From: Hymenoscyphus infarciens
Lineage: Eukaryota > Ascomycota > Leotiomycetes > Helotiales > Helotiaceae
Assembly: GCA_001414345.1 (NCBI GenBank)
Contig: LLCB01000009.1
Coordinates: 1 to 64,000, forward strand
DNA length: 64,000 bases
Direction of reading: 5' to 3'
Positions 12,209 through 22,721 of this stretch are shown in pieces. Both the position numbers and the translations under genes were made by a program. Position 1 is the stretch's first letter; each line of letters starts with the position of its first letter. The notes beneath the pieces were generated by a model. The model had not been told where the DNA came from. It worked only from the letters and a program-made list of their open reading frames with translations, and ran no database searches.

Positions 12209-12781
12209 GGGCGTCCTGGATACACCAAAAAGTCGGAATCGACTAAATCGCAAATCGTAAATCGTAAATTGTTAAGTCGAGCTAAAGTGGAACTTAATAA
12301 TTATATTATCTAAGCCCTTTATTAAAAAAGGGGTAGGAGAGAAAACATTTCGGTGGAAAGTTTTTCCTAGCGTGGGTAAGGGGAGTTTAGTAAAAGTAGT
12401 AAAAAATCCCCTCCCCCCTCTGGGCCCTCTCTCTCTCTCCCTCTCTCCCTCTCTTCCTTATTTATCTAGAAATAATAGGAAGAATGCGCTATAATAGTAA
12501 GGAGACGATAGCGAGGGGGCGATAGTAAGGGGGCAATATCACTACTATATATATAATATATATTTTATTATCCCTCTCTATTCTCTAATTAGCTAGTTAC
12601 TATAGTTAAGACTATCTAACCTAAATATAGAAAGGGGGGGGGGAGAAGGAGAGAGAGGGGGAATTTAAATTAGAAATTATTCTCTTTTATACTTATAGAA
12701 AGTAACATTTTACGATTTACGATTTACGATTTCCTATTTGCGATTTAGTCAATCCGACTTTTTGGTGTATTCAGGATGCCG
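12209..12781. mobile_element. Tc1/mariner-like MITE, 573 bp, TA target duplication
   Basis: The ends are inverted copies: GGGCGTCCTGGATACACC at the left, and the reverse complement of CGGCATCCTGAATACACC at the right, both continuing AAAAAGTCGGA. They are followed by subterminal tandem words of the type TCGCAAATCGTAAATCGT. TA dinucleotides flank both ends (12207-12208 and 12782-12783). A pyrimidine-rich tract (about 12410-12460) faces a purine-rich tract (about 12630-12661), so the element could fold back over much of its length. It has no transposase, so it is non-autonomous. It sits about 80 bp after the carbonic anhydrase pseudogene. Confidence 0.8.
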
Positions 12782-12783
12782 TA

Positions 12784-13140
12784 ATAGCGAGACAGCAGTT
12801 GTCGTTCAGATGTTTAGGACCGTACTATTTTGAAATACTTGATCGTAAATACATTAAAAGGTATTGCTTTTCCGAGAAGCTTGAGATATCTTTTTTTTAG
12901 TGAATATCATTTCAAAGCGTTGATAAAACCATCTTAAATTCGTCGTAGCTTCATTTGAAGATAGTCGTTTTTCATTGGATGATTTTCCGACGTTTAGTGT
13001 GATGGAAAGTAAGATATTCATTCTACAAAATTTCAAGAACATGATGTTTTATTGAATCTTTTTCGGACATGTATATTTGTGGACTATGAAACCTCGCAAC
13101 TTAGTTGAAAATCCTCGCTTTTGTGACTCTACGTAAAGCG
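12784..13140. other. intergenic between two TIR elements
   Basis: Only a short minus-strand frame (12854-13042) is open, with no recognisable features. No RNA gene or repeat was recognised here. Confidence 0.35.
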
Positions 13141-13367
13141 ATGGATCGTCGGATTTTGTACACTCAGGCCACCTCATCAAAAATCACTTTTTAGGCTACT
13201 ATCTTGTCTTTTGGCACTCTATCTATACACTCATAGAACCTCTTACCAAACATACATATACTAGATCTTCTTTATATCTAAGTTATTATATGCATTTTTA
13301 AACAGTAGGAAAGCCTTTGAGTAGGTTTTGGTGGGGTAGCCCGAGTGCACAAAATCCGACGATCCAT
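13141..13367. mobile_element. small TIR element (MITE-like), about 227 bp
   Basis: The left end ATGGATCGTCGGATTTTG and the inverted right end (CAAAATCCGACGATCCAT) are identical over 18 bp. The match continues inward to about 40 bp with mostly transition differences (CACTCAGGCCACC against CACTCGGGCTACC). The interior is short, AT-rich and non-coding. The target duplication is unclear. A MITE or a snap-back remnant is the best description; the superfamily is unknown. Confidence 0.65.
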
Positions 13368-13558
13368 AGACTGTGAATTCTTTGAAACTTTATCTTTATT
13401 TCACTATTCTCTGGCCACTGATCAATCGATACAAACCAACATATCTTCCGGTTGTCAGCCTTCCCATTCCGAAGCTAGAAGCGATTCTTGGCTCCTTTAT
13501 CCCTTCGTTCAACCACTCTTACAGACGCCACTATCGCCAACGCCTCTCATCACCTCGT

Positions 13559-14130
13559 TCATGACCGTTGTTCTAGCGGCACCACTCCCACATCTGGCTT
13601 GAATTTTTCTTTACACTCTTCTGGTGACGGCCATTTTAGAATTTGAGACGACCGTGCCTTAGACTTCTTGACACATGACTTATCCAATGTCAGACCCCAG
13701 AACAAGGGGAATGCTTCCATCAACTCCTTAAATAGATGCGGCTGAGATAATTGAGCATGGACTTTTCGCCTCATTCCTGGCATTTGCTGGAAGAACCATG
13801 AGAGGCTGAACTTGAATTCCTTCACGGCCACTCAACCATGAATTTTGAGGTCCAGTCAACAGGAGAGAAAAACAAGTATTCTCGCTCTTCGGCCCCGAAT
13901 CCTGAAAGGAAAAGCGATTTATTCTCCGCAGCTTTTGCGATGAGGGGAAGATCTTTTCTTAATCTAGGATCTCCTTCTCCTCCTCACTCAAACCATAAAA
14001 TTCGTCGTAAGGACGACGGGAGTTTCTTACTGTGGCAGAGTTTCCCATTCCCAACAATGGCATCTCACCTCGAAACAGGGGAGATGTTTCATCCCCTAAA
14101 AACCCGACGAACGATCGCCAATGCCGTAGC
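13559..14130 (-). pseudogene. possible decayed gene, unknown family
   Basis: The minus strand shows stretches with coding character in shifting frames. Near 14130-13975 there is an acidic segment containing PYDEFYGLSEEEKEILD, followed by an in-frame TAA. From 13831 to 13559 there is a 90-codon open frame without an ATG that contains KWPSPEECKEKFKPDVGVV. Missing introns could explain the breaks, but no convincing splice set was found. The family is not recognised. It lies head-to-head with the EF-hand gene at 14351. Confidence 0.3.
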
Positions 14131-14350
14131 GTTGCAGCGTTTGAGCCTTGAGCTTTGAGAGAAAAGGTGGGGTATATGCTTGTTCTTGTTTTGGGGTCAA
14201 AGCGTGGCTCCTTTCGTTCAAATAGAAAGTCTGGGAGCTGGAAAGTTCCATCTGATCTTTGTCATTTTATACTACACCAGCTCTAATAAGCAATCAAACG
14301 CACAATCACCTACTCAAAACTCCTTCAAATCCATTCTTCAATTTCTCAAA

Positions 14351-14817
14351 ATGGTGAGTACAACCAGCAATTGCGTGGGGAACATGCGCTGACGGAAAAC
14401 AGGCACGATCATTATCCCAAGAAGAAATCGAGATCTTCAAGGCTGAATTCGATGTCTACGTAAGTTCCCATGGTACCCTCCTCGTCTTCTGTTTCGTATA
14501 TCTAACAGAAACAGGACCAAGATAAAGGAGGAAACATCTCCATCGAAGAATTCGGAAGAGTTATGAAGGCATCCGGACAAAACCCATCCGACGCAGAACT
14601 AGCACAAATCATCAAGGAGGTAGATCTCGATGGAGACGGAACCATCAACTTCCAAGGTAATTACTCTCCCATCACGGTAGAGAAGAAAGAAATGCTAATG
14701 CAGAAAACAGAATTTATCACGATGATGACTGGGGGTACTGCAAAAGTTCCAACCAACGACGAACCCCAAAGCGCGACTAGTAATCAATCAATGGAGTCGA
14801 CGATGAGCAAGGAATGA
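14351..14817 (+). CDS. small two-EF-hand calmodulin-like protein
   Basis: Four exons: 14351-14353 (ATG only), 14403-14459, 14515-14656 and 14711-14817. The GT..AG introns all keep the frame, giving a protein of about 102 aa. It corresponds to one lobe of calmodulin (E-F pair, the helix KASGQNPSDAELAQIIKEVD, and EFITMMTGG at the end of the second hand), so it is half the usual length. Loop 1 (DQDKGGNISIEE) has Gly at position 5 where Asp/Ser/Asn is usual, so its calcium affinity may be weak. Loop 2 (DLDGDGTINFQE) is canonical and is split by intron 3 just before its final Glu. The last 30 residues are polar and probably disordered. It is a likely cytosolic calcium sensor; partner unknown. Confidence 0.85.
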
Positions 14818-15381
14818 GGGGATAATATGGAAATGCAAACACGGAGTTGGATTGAATTAATTGGGGGATAAGGAAAGCCATGGATAATGAGGGGTGGATG
14901 GATGGGATACCCAGGAATCCCAAGACGGATAATCTTGTAGGGAGGACAACAATATGGAAAGGAACGGGTTTCCAATAAAAATATATACCCTTAAACATTT
15001 CCTTGTTGATGTCGAGGATTTGAGCTAGGCCGTTGGCCTCAGCTGTTCCTTGTTTCGTTGCTAAGTTTTGAGAGAAGGGAAGGAGGATTCCAAGCCTCTT
15101 CATCAGTCCTGTCGTTTGCCTTCGAGCTTCTGGTCTGAGGTTCCTTCCCCCAGGACGAATGGAGTTTATGGCTAGTGAGTCGAGTGGATTTTATTTTCGT
15201 GTCCCAACATAAGATTAGGTGACCTAATAAGCCTCAATTCCCCAATTCCGTGCTCATTTTAAGTAGATAAGAGACTAAAAACACCAACAGCGCGATATGC
15301 AACAAAATATGCAGGTCAACCCGAAATGGGCGCTGTCCTGTCCAATGTGGGCGGCAATCATTGTTCCACTGAATCTTTGGG
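14818..15381. other. intergenic, 3' flank of EF-hand gene
   Basis: No supported gene. Minus-strand open frames of 60-110 codons overlap here but have no start or splice support. Confidence 0.35.
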
Positions 15382-15545
15382 TGGCTTACTCATGGGTTAC
15401 TCTTGGGTTAACCGTCATTCTTCTTTTTCGCCCCCTAACTATTTGTTGGTTTACTTACTATTTTTTGGCTTATGGGTGATTGATGGTTTACTCGCAACCA
15501 TGGATTTTGGCCCCCAAACTTTGTCTGCCTTACTCGCTAATTGCT
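15382..15545. repeat. GGCTTACTCG-type degenerate repeat, locus 1
   Basis: Degenerate tandem words of the form TGGCTTACTC, GGGTTACTC, GGTTTACTCG and TGCCTTACTCGC occur together with the linker TTTTGGCCCCCAAACTTTG. The same two modules recur at 18166-18312 and 60541-60850. No TIR, poly(A) or ORF was found, and the nature of the repeat is unknown. Confidence 0.65.
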
Positions 15546-16094
15546 ATATTTACTTGGATTGTCTGGAAATATTTGCGTCTAAGATAACGACAGCTATATT
15601 ATTGTCATCGCCTGATTTCTTGGAACACTCGACCGCAACAAGACAAAACAGAAGACCGCATCGCAATCCAGGCGCACATTACCACAGTACCCCCCTTCCC
15701 CCCCACCACAAAGAATCTCTTATTCTAACGCACATGGGAATATATATGAGTTCATTGGTTGTTGCGGTAGCTTCCAGGTTGACTTTTGGCAGCTTAGCTT
15801 TCCACATCGCATCTCTTATCTCTCCAAACCGCCTCTCATTCCATGGATCTACATAACGAGTTTCCTGCAAGTATTAGCGAATTGCGCCGAGTATCGCCTC
15901 ATTCCAACGAGCAAAATGGAACGAGAAACTAGAAACAATTTTTTCTCTTTCTTTTTTCACTGACACGTTACGTAAAGAGTCCGAAAAGTTTGAGGCTAGG
16001 TACCTTCAAGTAAACCGATGATAACCCGCATCTTTAACAATCAGAGAAAGAAAAATACAAAAAGAAAAAAGCCTCGATTTCAACATCCTTCAGA

Positions 16095-17628
16095 ATGAAA
16101 GCAATAAAATCCGTCGCAATCATCGGCTGCGGTCCGGCGGGAATAATCTCTATCGACGCCCTGGCTCAAGAACAAACCTTGGACACAATCCGTGTCTTTG
16201 AGCGAAGAGAAAGGCCAGGAGGCTGCTGGTGAGTACCCCTCATTCATAACCAAGAAAACCCATCATCTGAATGAACTCTTTAGGATTGATGACCCGGAAG
16301 ATCACATTCAACAACTACCTGATCTAGAAAAAATCGCATCCCGAAACCCGGAAGAACAAATTGTTATTCCTAATGATCTTCCCACCGTGACACCGAGGAG
16401 CGAAGGCTATCGCTTCGATGAAACCTCCATTTACCCGACGCTAGAAACGAATATCGATGCCGCAGCCATGGAATTCTCCCAGGAACCCTTTCCCGGTGAG
16501 AGAACGGATTTTAACATCGCACGGCATGGCCCTGATTCTCCTTTTCGTCATTGGAAAGCTGTGCAGGGGTATCTAGAGGGGTTAGTGAAGAGAAGGGGGT
16601 ATGAGCAGTTTGTGAGTTACGGGACTTTTGTGGAGTTAGTGGAGAAGGATGGGGATGGGCGGTGGACTCTTACTTTGAGGCAAGTACTGGAGAATGGGAA
16701 GGAGGAGAGGTGGTGGAGGGAGAGTTTTGATGCTGTGCTTGTTGCTTCGGGTCATTATCATGTTCCCTTTATCCCTCATACTGAGGGTCTTTCGGATTTC
16801 GCGAGCAAGTTCCCGGGAAGCGTGCAACACAGCAAAGCATATCGGAAACCAGAGGTCTACAAGAACAAAAGAGTCGTCGTCGTTGGAGCGAGTATTTCGG
16901 GACCGGATGTATCGTTTAACCTAGCGGATCTCGCTGAGACGCCAGTTCACTCCGTCGTCCGCGGGAAGTACCATCCCTACTTCTTCGATTACGCATTCCA
17001 ACATCCAAATATCTTACGGAGACCACCAATCACACATGTAACATCCGATATCGAAAAGGACATCCGGACCGTTCATTTCGAAGACGGAACGACATTAGAG
17101 AAAGTTGACCACATAATATTCGCCACAGGTTACAGTTGGACACTCCCTTTCCTCCCTGATATCGCGAAAACACTCAGAAATAACCGTCTCCCAAATTTGT
17201 GGCAACATATCTTTCCTAATAATGAACCTTCATTGGTTTTTGTAGGTGCATTAGCTGCTGGTTTCACGTTCAAAGTTTTTGAATGGCAGGCTGTACTTGC
17301 TGCCCGTTACCTGGCTGGGAGATTCAAACTTCCTCCGCTTGAGGAACGAGTGAAGTGGGAGGAAGATAGGATTGCCGAGAAGGGCGATGGCGTGCCGTTT
17401 ACCGCTCTATATCCTAAGTTTGAGGAGTATTTTGAGGAGGTGAGGGAGATGGCGGGAGAACCGAAAGATGGGAAGGGAAGGAAGTTACCGAAGTGGGAGA
17501 AGAAGTGGAGGGAGGACTTTGATAAGGCGCATCTTGTGAGGATTGGGATGTGGCAGAGGGGGAATGAAAGAGCCAGAGAGAGGATTGAGAAGGAGAAGCG
17601 AGGAGTGGGACTTGTTGCTCAGTTGTAG
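16095..17628 (+). CDS. flavin-containing monooxygenase-like oxidoreductase
   Basis: Two exons, 16095-16228 and 16284-17628, give 492 aa. The ATG at 16095 is preferred because it alone supplies the N-terminal FAD-binding GCGPAG (residues 11-16), ending in RPGGCW where FMOs have GGTW. Exon 2 adds the second Rossmann motif VVVVGASISG (about residues 242-251, NADPH side) and FATGY (about 327) before the C-terminal part. The family adds one oxygen atom to soft nucleophiles (S or N), or in fungi acts in secondary metabolism and thiol oxidation. The substrate is unknown. There is no signal peptide or membrane segment, so it is probably cytosolic. No cluster partner lies nearby. Confidence 0.85.
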
Positions 17629-18165
17629 GTGGTGGGTTGGGAGAGATCAATAGATAGATCTTTCGATACTTTTTGGGGGTCTTTGGTAACTGAGATGTTG
17701 GGTAGTGGAAGTAATTTTAGAGTATAGGTATTGAAGGTAGGATCAAGATCTCATTGAAATGTTGATTTGATGGTTTGGGTACATTTTGAATTCTTCACTC
17801 ATTGTGAAATTGTATAGAGGTGACCTGCCGATAATCACATCTTGTAGAATTATCTTGTAAAAATGGTTTAAAGGTTTAATAGGATCTATTGAATAACATT
17901 ATTATTCACGACGGTTAGCTTAAACAAATTTGTCAAACATAGTTTAGAGTTCAGAGTTCAGAGATTAAAGATATCTCATGCCCTCAAGCCTGTCACTCAG
18001 GGAAGCGATAATTGTTCTAAACCAAACCTTTTGGTCCTGGAATCTCTGGGACGATGGAAGGAGGACTATTCGCGAAACAAAGCCAGTGATACTTACTTAT
18101 CAAGTCATGGTATTATTTTTCTTGTTTGGTTTGTTTTTCCTTCTTGCTGAAGCGGCTGGATATTG
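17629..18165. other. intergenic
   Basis: 3' flank of the FMO-like gene. A 73-codon plus-strand frame at 17978-18199 runs into the repeat locus and has no coding support. No other feature was seen. Confidence 0.35.
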
Positions 18166-18312
18166 TTGGGTTACTCAGTTACCCGCGGGTTACTCTTGAG
18201 TAACTCTTGGCTTACCCGCAGCTTTAGTGACGGCTTACTCGCAAGTAACTCATAGCTTACGCGTGAACAATTTAAAACCTTACTCAGGAGTAACTCAAAG
18301 CCTACCCGCGAG
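18166..18312. repeat. GGCTTACTCG-type degenerate repeat, locus 2
   Basis: A run of GGGTTACTCAGTTACCCGCG, TTGGCTTACCCGC, CGGCTTACTCGCAAGTAACTC and related words. Both orientations of the TTACTC word occur, so the stretch could fold back on itself. It lies between the convergent 3' ends of the FMO-like and ankyrin genes. The TTTGGCCCCCAAA linker seen at the other two loci is absent here. Confidence 0.6.
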
Positions 18313-18452
18313 CCGCGAGCTGCTGTCCGTTTGCCACTTACTACCCAGCCAAAGTCTCGCCACCAACGAGGCATTACATTGGGAACATGATATCAGATTG
18401 TCATAAAATCATCAGGTCATTACCAAAAAAGAAAGAAAACTTCAAAATCATC

Positions 18453-21400
18453 TCAACTCTCCTCTAGCTCTGTAATCCGGCCCTGCACTGGAACCCCCTC
18501 AATCCTCCTCCTCCCACTCAAATCTAGATTCGACCTCGTACTCATCCCCAAAGCCCTCCTCCCCCCAACTCCCATCCCCGCATCCTGCAACCCCTGCGAG
18601 TACGCCCCCATCAACACCGCCTCACTCTGCGCCAAACTCTTCCTCTCCCCCAAATACTGCAACCTCCTCCTCTGCTCCAATTCATTCTCATTATTCCTTA
18701 CCTGACTCAAGCTCTGCGCATGTCTAAGCGCCCTCTCATCATACGCCTCCCGAATTCTCAGTCTATCATTTTCCTTTGCTACCTCCGCAGCGTGCAGTTT
18801 CTGAGCATGAGCTTGTTGCTGGCGGAAGACGAGATCGAGACGTTGTTGTTTCGCTTGCTCGGCTTCTTGTTCCAAAGCTAGTTTTCGCCGTTGGGTTTCT
18901 AGTTCTTCTTGTTGAGCTTGGATTCTAAGACGGAGGAGTTCTTCTTCGCGTCGTTTTTGTTCTTCGGCCGCTTTGCGGGCTTCTTCTGCTTTGGCGATTT
19001 CGGCAGGAGGGTTGATCATATCTTGGGGTTGGGGGCCAGTGTTTTTCCAGAAACGGGGGGTTGCTGAGAAGGTGGAGAGGAGTTTGACGAGTGATTGGGT
19101 TTGGGTGTTGTTTCCTCTGCATTTTCCCTTTTCGACGTATTTCGTCGGCGAGTAGGTAAATGTTCCGTCAGAGAAGAGGTTGCAATCATTGTTGATGTCT
19201 TTGAATTGTCCGCTTTCGAGGAATGCTTTGGTTATCATGTGGGGGTTGGAACTATCCAATGCGTGAAGTAATATAGAGCGGTATCCAGCTTGGGGAAGTT
19301 GCCCATCTGTCAAGGCTCCGCCGTTTATTAAAGCCTGGATTGCTTTCTTCGCTTGTTTCTCCTTTTGTTGAGCTGGTGCTTGGGATTGGTGTAGGTAGGA
19401 AGGTGCTTGGAAGCATAGCTCAAATAGTGGTGGTCTTCCATCCAGATGTATGGCAGGGAAATTTGGATCGTGACCATGTTCTAATAGAAGTTTGATGGCA
19501 TCACAATTTACCATTCGTGCTGCTTCATGCAAGCTACCATCGTTGGAACTAGCACCAGCATCCAACAGGGCTTGCATATTTTGCAAATCATTCTTCACGA
19601 CGCAAATACATAGCGCTGTGTCATCATTTTCGTTCACACCATCAACATCAACTCCCTTTTCGATGAGGCACTGGACGATAGAATCTCGACCGCTTTCGAC
19701 AGCCAGGTGGAGCAGCGGCACGTCGTGATTGTTTAAATCAGCTATGCAGTTTAGAGTTAGTGAAGGTGTGATACCGGGGTAAATAGAAGAGTATGAATGT
19801 AACTTACCACCTTCATTGACCAGAAGTTCAATAACAGAATCCCCAATCATCCTCCCTTGCGCAGAAAGTGCCCAGTACAAAGCTGTATATCTGCCATTCT
19901 CGTCGGACATTGGCTCGTCAATTTGAAATCCAGCCCTCAAAGTTGAGTTGATGATCGAGATACTATTTGGAAAATGGTGAAGGCAGAGAAATATGGGCGG
20001 CTCTGGTATTGTTGGGTGCAAGAAATAGGGATCCAACTCCCCGGCAGACAACTCCGCAAATGAATCTATGACAGCAAGTGTATTCCTCTCTCCGAGCTTG
20101 GAATGGAAGGCGAAAGGAAAGGCCATTGATACCGAGCCGCTGCTGGGATTTAAAGCCAGCATTCTCCTTACTAAATCTGGCTCCCCTCGCTCTGTGGCAA
20201 TCTGAAGAGCTTCCCCGTTGTTGAAATCGAGGTTGACATGATATCGAAGTAACGTAACCTCAAAATATCTTGCATCTTGTTGAGAATCGGAAACTGCTTT
20301 GACCAAAGCTTGATCGACTGCAACGCCCTCAGCTCCATTTTCAAGAAGAATTGTCAAAGTGGCAAATGCTTCCTTCTTTCCCCAAAAGGATTCTATTTTC
20401 ATGACCAAGTCGAAGACGACAGAAGCTGCTATGTTATTGGTGGAGTGTTCTAGTAGCAGACTGAGCAATGTCTTGTTGAAAGTTTTAGCGGCTATCACCA
20501 AAGGACGATGGTTCTCGTAATGTACTGAAGCACCAAATGAAAGAAGTACGTTGAGAGTCTGTATATCAAGATTCCTCTCCTGTACAATGGCATCTAATGC
20601 TGCAGCAACTTGTGTATTGATCGGCATATTCGCTTCGAGGATATGTTTTGTGGCTAGATGTCGAATCCTCGGATCTAAAGTTTGCGAGGATTGAAATATT
20701 CTTGATAGTGTTTTTGCTGAAGGTGGTGGACCACTAAGAAGGAGTTGAAGAAGCTCAAGATTGCCGGAACGTGTGCAGAAATCCAAAGCCTCGCCTCCTT
20801 CAGCATCAACAGAAGCTCCGTAGTCAAGCAATAGCTTGCAAAGTTGGGTGCCTTCGCGGCCTTGTCTCGAGGAGCTAACTAAAGCTAGATCTAATGAAGG
20901 GCCTATCAAACCTGCATCCAGTATAAGCTTAAGCATCGTCATCTTCTTGGAATGAGAAGTCGAGTAGGCAAGAGCCACTTCAAATCCGGCCACTAGACTG
21001 ATGTTGTCGGGTTTTTGAAAGTTACCTCCAATTAACAATTCGAGTATTCCGATGTTACCAGATATGGTAGCAGCAGAAATGGAAGCACCTCCATCATGGT
21101 TAGGAGAAGCTCCATTTTCTAGAAAGACCTTGCAAAGTTCTTGCTTCTGGCTCTTTGCAGCAAGTACAAGAGCTTTGGAGCAAGAGTTACGTCCTGGCCC
21201 AGCCTCGACCAGCAAGCGACAGTATTTCAGCTGATCGCGAGGGTTTCTCAACCTTATTGCAGCTGCAAAAGCATTGTCGAATGTTGTCTCATTTGGATGC
21301 TGATTCAACATCAAGCGTAGGTGGGCCTGACAATCGTTGGTGATAGTAAGGCACAATGCCTTTCCTTCTTGGAAGTCAACATTTGCGTTTTGGAGAATGA

Positions 21401-22457
21401 GTTTCAAGAAGTCAATATTTTCTTGCTCGGCTGTGATAGCAATCATGAGCCCTCTGTCAACTTCCTCTCCAAATGCCCCTGCCCGGATGAGCCTTTGACA
21501 GGCATCGAACCTTCGAGCCGATTCGGATTGATTCAAAGCGAAATCGAATGCTTGACTGAGAGAGGCAATTTGGGGTCGGTGGCCAAGAAGCAATTCCAAG
21601 CTCGTCATATCAAAAAGTCTGGTAGCGTGCAATATTGACTCCCCTTTGTTTTGATTGACATCGGCGCCACTTTCGAGGAGCATGGTAAGAAGGTTCCAAC
21701 GAGTTTCTATCGCTGGGAAGGTAACAGATAATGGCAAAGCATCAGACAATGTACTCTCCGGTGGTCGACCGTCTAGCAACATCCGCAGCAGCGATTCATC
21801 TCCAGCAGAGACAGCCGCGCTAATAGTATTGCTTCCGTCAGCGCCTTTCGATATCAATATTTGAATCATTTGGTCTTGTCGCTGAGTACCTCGGGCTGCG
21901 TTCGACGGGCCTCGATTGCGTAACGCAATTTCAAGTGAACTATCCAGGCTAGATTTGTCTGAATCCCGTGCCAATATTTGTACGAACTCGACATTTCCAT
22001 CCTTTGCTGCTATCTCGAGCAGGCCGCTCCTCTCCCTTTGAGTTTTGCGCAAGATAGTCCCGAGTGTCTTTTTCGGGGGAACGACGTTAATATCCCCTCC
22101 TTCCACAACCAACAAATCTCGCAGAACTTCAACAATCCCGGGTCCGGCCCTTTCTTGCCCATTGACAGCGGACTCGAGAGCACGATGTATCTCCCTTTGG
22201 TTGTATTTCATTTTCTTGGAGTTGATCATAAATACCCTAGATACTCGTGAACGGGATTCGATTTTAATTTCTTTCTTGCGGGCGAGGATGTCATGAGCGG
22301 CGGCTTCGTCCTGCGGCGTGCGAAATGTAGTGGGTAATCCGGAGGGTTCGAATGTTTGTGCCCATTGCCTGGAGTTGGGCCTGGCATGATGGGCTCGTGT
22401 ACTGTACTGCTCGTCCATCTGTGGATGCTCAGGCAGGTAGCCGGTATTTGACATCAT
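18453..22457 (-). CDS. large ankyrin-repeat protein with C-terminal coiled coil
   Basis: Two exons, 22457-19808 and 19741-18453, give about 1312 aa. A 66-nt intron (19742-19807, GTAAGT..TAG with a CTAAC branch point) does not break the frame; removing it restores a normal ankyrin helix (LLVNEGADLNNHDVPLLHLA). After about 90 polar N-terminal residues, divergent ankyrin repeats fill most of the protein (for example LLEIAAKDGNVEFVQILA, and later GRDSIVQCLIEKGVDVDGVN). The last 200 residues form a charged, Glu/Arg/Gln-rich coiled coil (EEQKRREEELLRLRIQAQQE). No NACHT, kinase or enzyme domain is visible. It probably acts as a scaffold or recognition protein. It is transcribed divergently from the gene at 22722, with 264 bp between start codons. 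Confidence 0.85.
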   Translation of the reverse strand: MMSNTGYLPEHPQMDEQYSTRAHHARPNSRQWAQTFEPSGLPTTFRTPQDEAAAHDILARKKEIKIESRSRVSRVFMINSKKMKYNQREIHRALESAVNGQERAGPGIVEVLRDLLVVEGGDINVVPPKKTLGTILRKTQRERSGLLEIAAKDGNVEFVQILARDSDKSSLDSSLEIALRNRGPSNAARGTQRQDQMIQILISKGADGSNTISAAVSAGDESLLRMLLDGRPPESTLSDALPLSVTFPAIETRWNLLTMLLESGADVNQNKGESILHATRLFDMTSLELLLGHRPQIASLSQAFDFALNQSESARRFDACQRLIRAGAFGEEVDRGLMIAITAEQENIDFLKLILQNANVDFQEGKALCLTITNDCQAHLRLMLNQHPNETTFDNAFAAAIRLRNPRDQLKYCRLLVEAGPGRNSCSKALVLAAKSQKQELCKVFLENGASPNHDGGASISAATISGNIGILELLIGGNFQKPDNISLVAGFEVALAYSTSHSKKMTMLKLILDAGLIGPSLDLALVSSSRQGREGTQLCKLLLDYGASVDAEGGEALDFCTRSGNLELLQLLLSGPPPSAKTLSRIFQSSQTLDPRIRHLATKHILEANMPINTQVAAALDAIVQERNLDIQTLNVLLSFGASVHYENHRPLVIAAKTFNKTLLSLLLEHSTNNIAASVVFDLVMKIESFWGKKEAFATLTILLENGAEGVAVDQALVKAVSDSQQDARYFEVTLLRYHVNLDFNNGEALQIATERGEPDLVRRMLALNPSSGSVSMAFPFAFHSKLGERNTLAVIDSFAELSAGELDPYFLHPTIPEPPIFLCLHHFPNSISIINSTLRAGFQIDEPMSDENGRYTALYWALSAQGRMIGDSVIELLVNEGGKLHSYSSIYPGITPSLTLNCIADLNNHDVPLLHLAVESGRDSIVQCLIEKGVDVDGVNENDDTALCICVVKNDLQNMQALLDAGASSNDGSLHEAARMVNCDAIKLLLEHGHDPNFPAIHLDGRPPLFELCFQAPSYLHQSQAPAQQKEKQAKKAIQALINGGALTDGQLPQAGYRSILLHALDSSNPHMITKAFLESGQFKDINNDCNLFSDGTFTYSPTKYVEKGKCRGNNTQTQSLVKLLSTFSATPRFWKNTGPQPQDMINPPAEIAKAEEARKAAEEQKRREEELLRLRIQAQQEELETQRRKLALEQEAEQAKQQRLDLVFRQQQAHAQKLHAAEVAKENDRLRIREAYDERALRHAQSLSQVRNNENELEQRRRLQYLGERKSLAQSEAVLMGAYSQGLQDAGMGVGGRRALGMSTRSNLDLSGRRRIEGVPVQGRITELEES

Positions 22458-22721
22458 CCGCAGTGCCCCACAGCCTGCTCTTGAGTAAGCTTAATCCGAA
22501 AAAGAAAGACAATAGAAGTATACTTGCATGAAATTTCTACAGTTCCCCACGCTCGTTTGCCAGCCTTGCTACACAATCAGGCTGTGCGGGGCTAAAGAAA
22601 GTTCTATGACGATGAACTTCCAGTTTGATTTACAATTGAGAACGCTGCAATATGAGATGATAATAGTTCATTAGAGTAATAGATGGTGGAGACAATGATG
22701 GAATAATGATGAAAGAGTAAC
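22458..22721. promoter_or_regulatory. shared divergent promoter region
   Basis: A 264-bp gap between the ATG of the ankyrin gene (minus, 22457) and the proposed ATG of the unknown gene (plus, 22722). No TATA box or repeat operator was recognised. The role is inferred only from gene orientation. Confidence 0.4.

Noticed and set aside
16192..16283. Alternative FMO start at 16192
   Set aside because: It would translate the intron and lose the N-terminal GCGPAG FAD-binding motif, which the ATG at 16095 provides.
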